Assembly: GCA_910587055.1 (NCBI GenBank)
Contig: CAJUKY010000019.1
Span: forward strand, 1-33,078
Source of the DNA: Candidatus Gastranaerophilales bacterium
GTDB lineage: Bacteria > Cyanobacteriota > Vampirovibrionia > Gastranaerophilales > Gastranaerophilaceae
Direction: 5' to 3'
DNA: 33,078 bases
Below the pieces are notes generated by a model. That model did not search any database and was not told the DNA's origin. It saw only the letters and a list, made by a program, of their open reading frames with translations. The position numbers and the translations under genes were made by a program. Below, piece after piece: positions 14,607-23,231 of the stretch (within the stretch, counting starts at the first letter, position 1; each line of letters starts with the position of its first letter).

Positions 14607-15704
14607 CTATGCCGCTGCCTGCTGCATTGCCTGATATAAAAACATACCAAGGTCTAAATCTTCCATTGCGTCGGTCGGCGAACAAACCCCATCCAAGAAC
14701 ACATAAGATAATGTATTAGCTTTTAAAATATCCATATAGCTCATTTTGGAAACATCCACCCCTTTGCTTTTCAGATATGAGCGGGTTTTTTCATAAGAAA
14801 TTATTACCACATTATCATTTTCAGCATCCAAATAACCCTCTGTTGCCAAATCATCCAAATAAGCATTAATTATTCCAACCAAGCGGTTTTTGTTTGTGAA
14901 ATTATTTATATATTTGCCCACATATTGGGTTCTAAAAGTTGCTATGATGTCATTTGCAATCATATCCATAATGTCAGATACCCTGATTTTTTGAAAAGCT
15001 TCTGTAACACCATCTGTGAGCGTTGTAAGCGAATTTACCGCACGCCCAAGCTTGAATGTGCCGTCTTGGTGCAAAACAATAAGTTTTCCGGCCTTAACAT
15101 CTGCGTCAGGGTCTTTTGATAATGGGCATTCAACAATTTCGGGCAGCTCAAAATATGTTAAAGAGCGGCTTGGTGCCAATCCTGATAATGCACCAGCAAT
15201 CCTACAGGTATAATCCCCGGATGTAAAAGTTTTAACCTTACCATTTACATTTGCTTTAATATCATCTGTTGCAAAATTAATAATGTACTGCGCGTCAGGC
15301 GACATTGCAGAGCCTAGAATTGCCTTAGAGTAATTGTTTTTAGCCCTTACACTCTTAATATAATTTTGAATTGCTGTAAAATCTTCTGCAGTCCCCTCGG
15401 GATAACAAAGCGTATAATTATCGTAATAATCAAGTTTGTCAAGAGTTTCGGAAAGTTCTTCGCCTGCCTTAACCACAAAAACCTTTGAAGGATTGCCCAA
15501 AAATGCAAGGGTTAATCTGTCGTAATTTTCCTCTGTATAATCTGCCTTAGCAACATCGCCCAGTCCACCGTATTCGGCTTTATCAACGAGCGCATTTGTA
15601 TCATCATCCAAAATGATTACAACCTTGCCCCTCTCTTGTCTTTGAATGGCAGTTAGTGCCTCTTCTTTAAAATCCACTTTAAATTTTGGCTGTGTTTGTA
15701 CCAT
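14607..15704 (-). CDS. Contractile tail sheath protein (XkdK-like)
   Basis: 365 aa. The FKEEALTAIQRQERGKVVII beginning, the central TCRIAGALSGLAPSRSLTYF segment and the C-terminal MDMIANDIIATFRTQYVGKY domain are the conserved parts of XkdK/Mu-type sheath proteins. Sheath subunits surround the tube and drive DNA injection by contracting, so the phage is a myovirus. It overlaps the tail terminator gene by 26 nt. GGGGGT precedes the start. Confidence 0.9.
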   Translation of the reverse strand: MVQTQPKFKVDFKEEALTAIQRQERGKVVIILDDDTNALVDKAEYGGLGDVAKADYTEENYDRLTLAFLGNPSKVFVVKAGEELSETLDKLDYYDNYTLCYPEGTAEDFTAIQNYIKSVRAKNNYSKAILGSAMSPDAQYIINFATDDIKANVNGKVKTFTSGDYTCRIAGALSGLAPSRSLTYFELPEIVECPLSKDPDADVKAGKLIVLHQDGTFKLGRAVNSLTTLTDGVTEAFQKIRVSDIMDMIANDIIATFRTQYVGKYINNFTNKNRLVGIINAYLDDLATEGYLDAENDNVVIISYEKTRSYLKSKGVDVSKMSYMDILKANTLSYVFLDGVCSPTDAMEDLDLGMFLYQAMQQAAA

Positions 15705-16134
15705 TTTTACCCCCGTGTTTTATTGTTAAATCTAAATATTCCATTAATTCTGTAGCATCTTTTTCTCTTGCGTAAAATTCAAGGTCAAAAGTCATTTGTA
15801 AAACGCCGTCAACCAGCTTAAATTCAGGGTTTTCAACCCTTAGCTTTGTATCAAGAAAATCAAAAAGCTTATAAGCTTCAGCTAAAGTGTCCATATATTC
15901 CCAAAGTTCAGCTGCTGTACTGTCTTCATCTTTTGCGTATTCAACAACACACATAAGCTTTACTTTTCGCCAGTGCTCGGGGTCTATCGCCCTCTCAAGG
16001 CTAAAAGATGGGATGTAGAAGAAAACATAAGGATATTGCACCCTTAAAATTTCATTGAAATAAAAATTAACGGTGTCGTCTTTTTTAAATATAGCCTTTC
16101 TGATAGCGTTTTTAAAATCAATAACTATTGCCAT
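15679..16134 (-). CDS. Tail terminator-like protein
   Basis: 151 aa with a small alpha/beta domain. NFYFNEILRVQYPYVFFYIP and LQMTFDLEFYAREKDATELM flank a helical middle (WEYMDTLAEAYKLFDFLD). This matches tail terminator proteins of PBSX-like and Clostridial phages, which cap the tail tube and joint. The ATG has no Shine-Dalgarno site but lies 6 nt behind the CATACT hexamer of late box copy 4, so it is predicted to be leaderless. Confidence 0.7.
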   Translation of the reverse strand: MAIVIDFKNAIRKAIFKKDDTVNFYFNEILRVQYPYVFFYIPSFSLERAIDPEHWRKVKLMCVVEYAKDEDSTAAELWEYMDTLAEAYKLFDFLDTKLRVENPEFKLVDGVLQMTFDLEFYAREKDATELMEYLDLTIKHGGKNGTNTAKI

Positions 16135-16140
16135 AAATTC

Positions 16141-16163
16141 AGTATGGCAATATTAAAATCGGG
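16141..16163 (-). promoter_or_regulatory. Late promoter element, copy 4
   Basis: Minus strand: AGCCCGATTTT, then CATACT starting 17 nt after the first C, then GAATTT and the ATG of the tail terminator gene. It fills the 30-nt gap between head and tail genes almost exactly. Confidence 0.65.
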
Positions 16164-16164
16164 C

Positions 16165-16536
16165 TTATTTTTTCTTCATGGCTGAGGCAATTGCCTTATC
16201 TAAAAGGTCGACGCAATATGAAAAAGCCTTGTCTATTGCTCTTCTGCCCACAAAATGTCCCTTAACCCTGCCACCGCTCAAAGTTTTATGCCCTTCTTCA
16301 AGGTGTGAAGCATAATCTACTGAATTTTCGCAATAAATAATATGCTTATCACCAACTGTTGTTGCATCTGCATACCAGTTTCGCTTATAATTCCCCGTGT
16401 CAACCAAATCTTCTTCATCTGTTATTTTTTTAGCAGCATTAACAAATTCAACAGCGCCCTTTATTGCCGTTCTTTCAAAAATTTTCGGCGCATCTTGCTT
16501 TAATTCTTTTAATTTATTAAAATACTCATCAAACAA
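16165..16536 (-). CDS. HK97 gp10-like neck protein
   Basis: 123 aa. LVDTGNYKRNWYADA and YASHLEEGHKTLSGG are the two conserved blocks of HK97 gp10-like head-tail joining proteins. A C-terminal helix follows. The product is part of the neck between portal and tail. It overlaps the preceding gene by 8 nt. Confidence 0.85.
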   Translation of the reverse strand: MFDEYFNKLKELKQDAPKIFERTAIKGAVEFVNAAKKITDEEDLVDTGNYKRNWYADATTVGDKHIIYCENSVDYASHLEEGHKTLSGGRVKGHFVGRRAIDKAFSYCVDLLDKAIASAMKKK

Positions 16537-16861
16537 CTTTTGTCACCTCGCAATGCGTTTGGGTTGTAAATCTGTATTTATGGCTTTCACCTGCTTTTAA
16601 TTCATATTGCTGCCCCTGTGCCGTTCTAACCCGGATTTTATCGTTTGTTTGAATTGTTATACCGTGTTTTGTATCAATATATAAAACATAATCAAGTAAA
16701 ACCGTTGCCGTGCTTTGTGTTTGAACCACAGGGCTTTTTGATAATACAGATAAATGGCAGGGGACATCAACCGCTATAATATCATCCTGCCAACCGATAG
16801 TTTCGCCTTCTTCTTTAATTTCCACAGGGCGCTCAATGGAACAAATATCATCACGAAACAT
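16529..16861 (-). CDS. Head-closure / head-tail joining protein (SPP1 gp16-like)
   Basis: 110 aa, beta-rich: MFRDDICSIERPVEIKEEGE, VPCHLSVLSKSPV, KHGITIQTNDKIRVRTAQGQ. The small beta-barrel pattern and position between the gp6-like connector and gp10-like protein match head closure proteins. It follows the preceding gene directly. Confidence 0.7.
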   Translation of the reverse strand: MFRDDICSIERPVEIKEEGETIGWQDDIIAVDVPCHLSVLSKSPVVQTQSTATVLLDYVLYIDTKHGITIQTNDKIRVRTAQGQQYELKAGESHKYRFTTQTHCEVTKVV

Positions 16862-17194
16862 TTATATAACCCCGATTATTTGTTTAAAAGGTTCTAGTTT
16901 GCCACCATAATAGGCTTTACTCGTATCAGTAACGGAAGTATTAAAAGAAACCGACATATCACCTTCTGAATAACTTGCCACATTACCCTCAAACCCCGCC
17001 ATATCTTTTGTTTTTAATTCATCTGCAATAACACCAGCCAAGGGTAATTCCATCGCTTCCGGCACATCATCACGGTAGCAATAAGCAAGTGCTTCATTGA
17101 TTTTCATTTGAATTTGTAAATCAAGTTTTGGGGTATCCTCAAACCCACCCAAAGTAAGTACATATTTTTTTATTTTATTAAAATTTTCAATCAT
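16862..17194 (-). CDS. Head-tail connector, gp6/gp15-like
   Basis: 110 aa, helical. IKKYVLTLGGFEDTPKLDLQ and INEALAYCYRDDVPEAM, then IADELKTKDMAG, are typical of small helical connector proteins that bind the portal ring after packaging. Gene order (capsid, small ORF, connector, closure, gp10, terminator) supports the call. Confidence 0.7.
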   Translation of the reverse strand: MIENFNKIKKYVLTLGGFEDTPKLDLQIQMKINEALAYCYRDDVPEAMELPLAGVIADELKTKDMAGFEGNVASYSEGDMSVSFNTSVTDTSKAYYGGKLEPFKQIIGVI

Positions 17195-17197
17195 TCG

Positions 17198-17392
17198 CTA
17201 CTCCAAATTGTCACAAGCTCTTTCAATAGTTTTACCTATACCTTTAACAACAGAGCTTGTGCCTAATGTCATTAAAGACATCATTACATCACATTCTTCA
17301 TTATCTCCATTGCCTGTAATATCTTTTACAACTTCGCCTGCACATCTGATTGGCATTGCACATAATTCGCCTATTGCATCAAATAAACCCAT
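17198..17392 (-). CDS. Small protein between capsid and connector genes
   Basis: 64 aa with an N-terminal hydrophobic stretch (MGLFDAIGELCAMPIRCAGE) and four Cys. No family is recognised. AAAGGAT at good spacing supports translation. It follows the capsid terminator, so it is likely expressed at a lower level than the capsid. Function unknown. Confidence 0.6.
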   Translation of the reverse strand: MGLFDAIGELCAMPIRCAGEVVKDITGNGDNEECDVMMSLMTLGTSSVVKGIGKTIERACDNLE

Positions 17393-17405
17393 ATTTTATC
17401 CTTTC

Positions 17406-17431
17406 AAAATAAAGGGGGAGTAATCCCCCCT
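17406..17431 (-). terminator. Partial terminator after the capsid gene
   Basis: GGGGG (17414-17418) pairs with CCCCC (17425-17429, extended by flanking A-T), 6-nt loop, and the minus strand continues TTTATTTT. It likely sets a high capsid-to-connector ratio by letting only part of the transcripts through. Confidence 0.7.
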
Positions 17432-17454
17432 GCATCCTCATTTTCGTACATCTT

Positions 17455-18441
17455 TTATTCTTTTTTAGCTGCTGCTCTTGCAGCTACTGCTTGTGTTTCT
17501 GGTGCCAGTACTGCAAACGGATAGCGTGTTGTAGCGTCACTGTTTGCTTTTGTTAAAGGATTAGCTACCGCAACACCCAATCTCATTACACAACGCAATG
17601 CCACCATATCCTGTTGAGCTAAGTTATAAGCAATTGTGCCGTCAGGATTTTGAATTACTGCTTCCGTTAATACTTTGTAAGTAATATCTTCCCTGATTGC
17701 ATAAACTGCCTTTGTGAAATCACCTGCAACCATCAAAGCTTTTGATGTATCAAATAAGCCTGAATTATTATAATTAACAGAAATGCCTAATAATGTTGAA
17801 GGTGAGCCTGTTGCAACAGAATTTACATAAATAGGCGTATTATCTGCATTTCTAAGATTTCTTAATACAGGTTTTAGTGTATTATCTGCAAAGAAGCCGT
17901 TAACGTTAAAGCCGTCTTCTTCCACTTTTGCCATAACACCGGCTTCGCCTATAATATCGCCAGCAATATCTTCATTTGTTCCACGAGTTACAACATTTCC
18001 AGCTTCAATAGCCGCGGGGATAATTGCCTTACCCCAAGACATCGGGATATTTTCTCCTGATAAAATAGCTTTTTGAATAACATCATTAAAAGCTGAAACA
18101 ATTAACGGCTTAATTTGCGCCCAAATATCATAGCTTGAATCAGCAAGTACAGCCTCAGGAATCGGAACGATACAAGCGATTTCCTCTGCTGTAATCATTA
18201 TATTATCCCATTCTGTCTTTGTTGTTTGCTTTTGCCCTGTATCACCATCCACAAAATATGCCATGGGTAACGCCGATAACACCGGCAGCTTATGCTGTTT
18301 GGAGGTCATATTGGGTAATCTATTCATCAAGCGCAATATATTAGCGGTTTCTGTAACACCTGAAATAATCTCATTTGCAACCGTTGTAGGAATTAATACC
18401 TCTGCATTTGACCTTGTAATTGTATTTACTGTATTTGCCAT
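17455..18441 (-). CDS. Major capsid protein (HK97 fold)
   Basis: 328 aa. The N-terminal arm (VLIPTTVANEIISGVTETAN), the E-loop-like region (LPVLSALPMAYFVDGDTGQK), IPIPEAVLADSSYDIWAQI and the C-terminal DMVALRCVMRLGVAVANP segment are the landmarks of HK97-type capsid proteins in this group of phages. It has no N-terminal delta domain; a separate scaffold gene precedes it. AAAGG before the ATG. Confidence 0.9.
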   Translation of the reverse strand: MANTVNTITRSNAEVLIPTTVANEIISGVTETANILRLMNRLPNMTSKQHKLPVLSALPMAYFVDGDTGQKQTTKTEWDNIMITAEEIACIVPIPEAVLADSSYDIWAQIKPLIVSAFNDVIQKAILSGENIPMSWGKAIIPAAIEAGNVVTRGTNEDIAGDIIGEAGVMAKVEEDGFNVNGFFADNTLKPVLRNLRNADNTPIYVNSVATGSPSTLLGISVNYNNSGLFDTSKALMVAGDFTKAVYAIREDITYKVLTEAVIQNPDGTIAYNLAQQDMVALRCVMRLGVAVANPLTKANSDATTRYPFAVLAPETQAVAARAAAKKE

Positions 18442-18458
18442 TTTTTAACCTTTCGTTT

Positions 18459-18986
18459 TTAATTAATACCTGCCGCGGCTCTTATAGCGTTATTTATATC
18501 CGCATTTGAGCCTGTTTTGTTTCCACCTGCACCCGGCGGGGTCCCGCCCACATTTTTTTCAAAAGTTTCTTTTTTTACATTGTCAATATATGCTTTAAAA
18601 GCCTTTGTACGTGCCTTGGTGGCTTCCATATCTTTTGGAACAAAAACAAAATCCAGACATTTTTCCTCAACTCCAAGTTCTGACATAATTTTACGGGTAT
18701 CGTCTTTCTGTACAGTTAGAGCGATAGTATCCTGGCTTTCTTGATATTTTGCCTGTAAATCTGCAAGTTCAGCATTTGCTTTTTCAAGTTCAGTCATATT
18801 CGCTTGCTTTGCGATTTTTTCCGCTTCTGCTTTGGCTGCTTTTTCTTTTTCCTTAAATTCAGCCCTTAACTTACCCGCTAAATTATTCATCTCTTCTTGA
18901 TGTTTAGCGGTTAAGCTGTCAATATCCGCTTGTGTAAAGGTTTTTTCACCATTGCCGCCATTTTGCGTGTTATCATTGTCTGCCAT
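18459..18986 (-). CDS. Capsid scaffold protein (DUF4355/GP20-like)
   Basis: 175 aa, nearly all charged coiled coil (about 15-140) with AKAEAEKIAKQANMTELEKA, followed by an Asn/Gly-rich tail ending with a short helix (INNAIRAAAGIN) typical of the capsid-binding end of scaffolds. It is next to the capsid gene. The start overlaps the end of an 18-codon leader ORF. GGAGG is present, but farther upstream (about 15 nt) than usual, inside that leader ORF. Confidence 0.8.
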   Translation of the reverse strand: MADNDNTQNGGNGEKTFTQADIDSLTAKHQEEMNNLAGKLRAEFKEKEKAAKAEAEKIAKQANMTELEKANAELADLQAKYQESQDTIALTVQKDDTRKIMSELGVEEKCLDFVFVPKDMEATKARTKAFKAYIDNVKKETFEKNVGGTPPGAGGNKTGSNADINNAIRAAAGIN

Positions 18987-19029
18987 AATGTTTTTCTTCC
19001 TCCTCCGTTTTTACTGTACGAATAAACAT
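18973..19029 (-). CDS. 18-aa leader ORF before the scaffold gene
   Basis: ATG TTT ATT CGT ... reads MFIRTVKTEEEEKHYGRQ and stops inside the scaffold start (overlap 14 nt). Its ATG is 6 nt downstream of the AATACT hexamer of late box copy 3, so it could be translated leaderlessly and feed ribosomes to the scaffold gene. Could be fortuitous. Confidence 0.3.
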   Translation of the reverse strand: MFIRTVKTEEEEKHYGRQ

Positions 19030-19035
19030 AAAAAC

Positions 19036-19058
19036 AGTATTGCAAATTGCAAATCGGG
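19036..19058 (-). promoter_or_regulatory. Late promoter element, copy 3
   Basis: Minus strand: TGCCCGATTTG, then AATACT starting 17 nt after the first C, in the gap between the minor head protein and scaffold genes. Confidence 0.6.
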
Positions 19059-19078
19059 CAGGTTTTAATACAATAAAC

Positions 19079-19990
19079 TTAATCAATAATCAATTGTGTT
19101 GTGCTTCTGCAATTTGGGTGCATGGGCGGAAAATTTTTCCCAACCTCAGCCTCATCCACCCAAAATTCTTTATTATCCAGCTCTCTACATATTTTTGATG
19201 TGCGATTGTCTAAAAAAGCGTCATACTTGTATTTCAATTTTTCTCCAAGTTTTTCTTGAATTTCTTTATATTTATCAAGTGTCACTTGCCCATCAATATA
19301 GCTTGTTTCGGTTCTTATGAGTCTAAAAGCGTCATTAAAGCTTTCACCGGTAGCATTTTTCAATTTTCTTGCCATAGATTGTAAAGATTCACCCTGCGGC
19401 ATACCTTTTTCTAAAATTTCAGTTACCTTTGCACCAACTTTTTCTCTATCCTTCCAAAGCCTCTCGCTCCAATTCTTTCCGCTCCAATCAGACGATAAAA
19501 TATGTTTCATTTTTCGCCCTGAAATCGTATTAAAATCAAGTCCAAGAGATTTTCTAAATCTATTAACAATTAAAGTCTCGGACACTCTGCCAACATCTTT
19601 TAATGTTTTGTAAATACCCGCTTCTTGTCCTGCTGTTGCTTCTGCAAGTGCTATTTGCAAATCCGCTTCAAGCGCTCTCAACCTATCAATCCTATATTTT
19701 GGTATGTCCTGCTTTGCCATTTTTTGCAAAGTTTTATCATTCGGGTATTTTTTAGCCTTTGCCCTTAATTCTTGCTTGTATTTTTCAAATTCAGCATAAG
19801 ACAATTTCTCTGCAGGGTTTTCGCCATATTTTTCGTAAAAATCTTTGATTTTCTTTTCAACATCATCCAAGTTTGTTTTTAACAAACGTTTAAGGTTATC
19901 AATACCCTTTTCTCCGGTATTAATAACCTTGATTTTATCCTGCCTTGCACGTATAGCCCAATAATCTTTACTGCTTAGAGCCATCCTCAT
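19079..19990 (-). CDS. Minor head protein (SPP1 gp7 / Mu F-like)
   Basis: 303 aa. The conserved C-terminal Mu F domain is clear: SGKNWSERLWKDREKV, FRLIRTETSYIDGQ and the ending VGKNFPPMHPNCRSTTQ. These proteins bind portal and capsid and help to position DNA ejection. It overlaps the portal gene by 23 nt, as is common. Confidence 0.88.
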   Translation of the reverse strand: MRMALSSKDYWAIRARQDKIKVINTGEKGIDNLKRLLKTNLDDVEKKIKDFYEKYGENPAEKLSYAEFEKYKQELRAKAKKYPNDKTLQKMAKQDIPKYRIDRLRALEADLQIALAEATAGQEAGIYKTLKDVGRVSETLIVNRFRKSLGLDFNTISGRKMKHILSSDWSGKNWSERLWKDREKVGAKVTEILEKGMPQGESLQSMARKLKNATGESFNDAFRLIRTETSYIDGQVTLDKYKEIQEKLGEKLKYKYDAFLDNRTSKICRELDNKEFWVDEAEVGKNFPPMHPNCRSTTQLIID

Positions 19991-21338
19991 CTTCTTCCTG
20001 CTGTTTTAAACTGTCATTGTTACTAAACCCATACAAATCCGCATTCTTTTGCGCTTGTGTGTCGAGTTCTTCGAGCTCTTTGTCCACATCCTCGACCAAA
20101 GGTATATTAGCCAATAACGTCCGGTCAGAAATAACCCCTTTGAGAGCGTTAACCATTGTATACACCTCTGAATTATCCTGTGGTAAATTACGAGTAAATG
20201 ACACGTCTATGTTGTCGAGGAGTTCCACATTACTCTTAAACCTGTATTGAAGCAGATATAAAAGGATTTTAAGACGTTGGAATATAGATTTTTTGTATTT
20301 CGTGGTCTTTGTAACCCATAACTGGTCTAATCCCCATATTTTATAGCGCATTGCCACCCCTGATTGGTTACCTCCAAAGGCATCATCTGTTAAATCAGGT
20401 ACTTGTGAGATTTGAAATAAGAACTTAAGCAGATTATCAATCTGCATTCTTTCAGCTTCTGGGCTTATATTTTTAATAATCCACTCCATTGTTGCACCTA
20501 CGGGCAATTGCGCAATTTTACTTTTATTTATTTCTTGCTTCTGCTCCTCTGTCAACCTGCCACCTGAAACTGCAAGAATGGCATTCGCAATAGACTGCAA
20601 GTTATCAGTGTTATTGGAGATTGCAAGGCTCAAACTGTCTAACAAATCAGTAACACATTGAAAATCCCCGAACGCATCATCATTGTTTAAGCTTTGAATA
20701 ATAGGAATATAGCCCATATTATGCGGTTCTTGACTCAATAGAGTATAATTCCCCATTGCACCGTCAAAAATATACAAATCCGTTGAATCATAAACATAAA
20801 CTTTTGCTTTCTCAGCTTTGTTTTCAATATATGTATGGTAATAAACAGCACACAACGGGTTTTCTAATACGGTGTTATCTGTTACATAGAATGTTTTTAA
20901 CGGGTCAAGACGTCGATATATAACCCTGTCTTCAAGAGGTTCATCACCTTCTCGCGCCATAATAAGCTGATATGACACACCGAACGTCGCCATATCCCCG
21001 CCTTGTTGAAAATCAACCTCTGAAACGTTATTATTTTTATTGATATATTGGAGCTTTTCTAAGATTGTCTTTGTATTCTCGTCTTTTGTGTCATAGGTAA
21101 CAGGAACACCAAAAGCGTAACCTGTTGCCACATCAACGATATACTTTGCCATATTGACATTGATAGAATAGTTAGGGCGTCCTTTTACTGCGCCTTGCTT
21201 GCTTATTTCGTTTTTACCATCGTAATAATCTCCAAGTTTTTTTCGCATTGGCAAAATTTCAGATTCAAACACTCTTAGCCATTTAATAACATTTTCTTTG
21301 GTTATTTCGTTGCTATCAGCCATTACTTGATAAATCAT
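19968..21338 (-). CDS. Portal protein (SPP1 gp6 family)
   Basis: 456 aa, typical length. YYDGKNEISKQGAVKGRPNY, the SINVNMAKYIVDVATGYAFG strand, ADFS-like GGDMATFGVSYQLIMAR and the C-terminal FGGNQSGVAMRYKIWGLDQL are hallmarks of SPP1-type portals, which form a dodecameric ring at one capsid vertex and serve as the packaging channel. GGAGG precedes ATG 21338; an Asp/Glu-rich tail ends the protein. Confidence 0.9.
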   Translation of the reverse strand: MIYQVMADSNEITKENVIKWLRVFESEILPMRKKLGDYYDGKNEISKQGAVKGRPNYSINVNMAKYIVDVATGYAFGVPVTYDTKDENTKTILEKLQYINKNNNVSEVDFQQGGDMATFGVSYQLIMAREGDEPLEDRVIYRRLDPLKTFYVTDNTVLENPLCAVYYHTYIENKAEKAKVYVYDSTDLYIFDGAMGNYTLLSQEPHNMGYIPIIQSLNNDDAFGDFQCVTDLLDSLSLAISNNTDNLQSIANAILAVSGGRLTEEQKQEINKSKIAQLPVGATMEWIIKNISPEAERMQIDNLLKFLFQISQVPDLTDDAFGGNQSGVAMRYKIWGLDQLWVTKTTKYKKSIFQRLKILLYLLQYRFKSNVELLDNIDVSFTRNLPQDNSEVYTMVNALKGVISDRTLLANIPLVEDVDKELEELDTQAQKNADLYGFSNNDSLKQQEEDEDGSKQ

Positions 21339-21359
21339 TTATCCCCTCCGATAGTTTAA

Positions 21360-21382
21360 ATTATGGAGGTTTAAAAATCGGG
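21360..21382 (-). promoter_or_regulatory. Late promoter element, copy 2
   Basis: Minus strand: AGCCCGATTTTT, then CATAAT starting 17 nt after the first C, 21 nt before the portal start with GGAGGGG in between. A plus-strand promoter for the small gene at 21466 lies right next to it. Confidence 0.6.
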
Positions 21383-21393
21383 CTTTTGTGATA

Positions 21394-21402
21394 TGATATA
21401 AT
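21394..21402 (+). promoter_or_regulatory. Extended -10 promoter for the opposite-strand small gene
   Basis: TGATATAAT, that is TGN plus TATAAT, on the plus strand; no clear -35. Transcription would start about 21409, some 57 nt before the small plus-strand ORF. Confidence 0.5.
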
Positions 21403-21465
21403 GATATATACCTGATTTTATTTCAAAATATTTAAAACATACGCAAAGAGGGGAATATCTATAAA

Positions 21466-21651
21466 GTGTTTAAACCATTTGTTTTTTTTAAAAATTTAAT
21501 AGAAAAACATAAGCAAGAAACATTTAATCTTGATTATTACGCTTATGAATTTGGAATCAAAAGAAAGAGATATTTTTTCTTTTTCAAAGAGAGAAATAAA
21601 ACTTTTAAAAAAAGATTATTGCAATTTTTGACTAAAATTCATGAAATGTAA
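21466..21651 (+). CDS. Small basic Phe-rich protein on the opposite strand, moron candidate
   Basis: 61 aa from GTG with AGAGGGG about 12 nt upstream. Very basic and aromatic (KRKRYFFFFKERNKTFKKRL); no family recognised. It is the only plus-strand ORF inside the late region that has its own promoter-like sequence, and it fills the 314-nt gap between portal and terminase exactly, ending 1 nt from the terminase stop. A gene in that setting would be expressed from the prophage independently of the late operon. The GTG start and long spacing keep confidence moderate. Confidence 0.45.
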   Translation: MFKPFVFFKNLIEKHKQETFNLDYYAYEFGIKRKRYFFFFKERNKTFKKRLLQFLTKIHEM

Positions 21652-21652
21652 G

Positions 21653-22900
21653 CTATAACCGCAATCCACTAACAGCCGTTACATAATTATTATTCATATC
21701 ATCTTCAAGTGCATAGCGTGTACTATCAATACAGTGATTGTTTTTATCGGGGTATTTATCTTTAAACTCGCCGTTTTTATTTTTTTCAAGCTCATACAGG
21801 CTAAATTCTTCAAAGGTGTGCGGGCAACGTTCTTTATCAATATAAATATATGCCAGCTGCTGCAGCCATTTAATGCCGTAGCGAACAGAATCAGGACCTT
21901 GTTCTGCTTTAGTGATTTTAAAGCCATTTGAGTCGAATTCATCAATAGACTTTAACTCTTGCTTGTCTGCCGTTATCCAAGTTTGATGTCGAGGTTTTAT
22001 AAGTTCCATTGCTCTTGGATTTGTAAGCTGTATTCTATACTCTTCATCATAAATATAAACACATCTTCGGGTTTTATCGTAATGTAATTTAAGCCACACA
22101 AACGGGTCAGCAGCAAAGCCCCAGTCGATACCTTCTCTTAAATTATCAAACCCTGCAATCATATCATCTGTTATGCGCAAATCACGTACATTGTTAAATA
22201 TCAAGCCGCCTGTGCCTGTGATTTCACCTAAATATTCATGGCGATAAGCTAATTCGTTAAATTTCTTTAAAAATTCTGCCTCAATGAAAAATTGTTCACC
22301 AAGCCAATCTTTTGGAACATCCAAATAAGTGTTTTTAGTTACAAGCCTGTCTTTTCTCTCGTGTATGACCTCTTTATTGACCCAATTATTAACGTTTTGC
22401 GGTGGGTTGTATGATTTAAAAGCGATAAATTGATTACCACCACGCATAACAGATTGCTCCGCTTTTCTTATTTCTTGCGGACCTGAAAATTCGTCCAATT
22501 CTTCAAACCAAGAAATTTTGTAATACCCCTTTTTAAGTTTTATTGATTTCGTTTTTGTGGCGTCGTCTAAGCCCCTGAAGGCTATTACTTGCCCCGTAGG
22601 TTTATAAATTATTCGATACGGGGATTTATACGCTTTAAAATAATCATTCACCCCTAAAATATCAATCGCCCAAAGAATTTGGTTATAAACACTTTCTTCA
22701 ATGTCTTTACCCACTTTTCTAAAGCAAATCGCGTTACATTCGGGGTCTTTTATCACATTTATTACAATTTCAAGCGAAATAAAGGAAGATTTTGTTGAGC
22801 CTCTCCCACCTGCAAACCAATAATGGGTATGCTTGCGCTCTTTAATATCTTTATGCGCCGCATAAAAAGCGGGAACAATTAAATCACTAAGCCTAATCAT
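21653..22900 (-). CDS. Terminase large subunit (XtmB-like)
   Basis: 415 aa. ATPase motor: Walker A FAGGRGSTKSS (about 29-39) and Walker B ISWFEELDEF (about 129-138). The nuclease domain contains REGIDWGFAADPFVWLKL, YDEEYR and a late D-S-T-R-Y-A-L-E segment. It translocates DNA into the capsid and cuts it. It overlaps the upstream gene by 4 nt (ATGA). Confidence 0.93.
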   Translation of the reverse strand: MIRLSDLIVPAFYAAHKDIKERKHTHYWFAGGRGSTKSSFISLEIVINVIKDPECNAICFRKVGKDIEESVYNQILWAIDILGVNDYFKAYKSPYRIIYKPTGQVIAFRGLDDATKTKSIKLKKGYYKISWFEELDEFSGPQEIRKAEQSVMRGGNQFIAFKSYNPPQNVNNWVNKEVIHERKDRLVTKNTYLDVPKDWLGEQFFIEAEFLKKFNELAYRHEYLGEITGTGGLIFNNVRDLRITDDMIAGFDNLREGIDWGFAADPFVWLKLHYDKTRRCVYIYDEEYRIQLTNPRAMELIKPRHQTWITADKQELKSIDEFDSNGFKITKAEQGPDSVRYGIKWLQQLAYIYIDKERCPHTFEEFSLYELEKNKNGEFKDKYPDKNNHCIDSTRYALEDDMNNNYVTAVSGLRL

Positions 22901-23196
22901 TTAATATCATCCACAATCACAGGTGTACTATCTTTAGTGCGCATATCCATTTCAACAGCTTTACGCTGCGGATAAATATATTTCATTAATTCTTTTAAAA
23001 TTCCGAATTTAATATCTTCTTTTTTTGTTGTTTCAAAAAGCTCCGCCATCTTTTCTGCAGGGTCGAAATCCCCTAAAATTTCCTTTAATTCCAAAGTCTT
23101 TTTATTAGGGGTTCCTTTTTGTCTGCCTCCGCGCCTTTCACCTTTATTTGAACCGCCACGAGTGCCCTTTTCGCTATTTTTTACTACTTTAGCCAT
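22897..23196 (-). CDS. Small terminase-like protein (DUF5681-type Gly/Arg N-terminus)
   Basis: 99 aa. The basic Gly-rich N-terminus (GTRGGSNKGERRGGRQKGTPN) resembles the DUF5681 motif GRPKGTPNK, and the rest is helical (LKEILGDFDPAEKMAELFET). Position directly before the large subunit suggests small terminase or a DNA-recognition partner. GGAGG before the ATG. It is the first gene of the late operon. Confidence 0.6.
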   Translation of the reverse strand: MAKVVKNSEKGTRGGSNKGERRGGRQKGTPNKKTLELKEILGDFDPAEKMAELFETTKKEDIKFGILKELMKYIYPQRKAVEMDMRTKDSTPVIVDDIK

Positions 23197-23231
23197 TAAA
23201 AAATGTGCCTCCGAATATGCGCACTATACTT

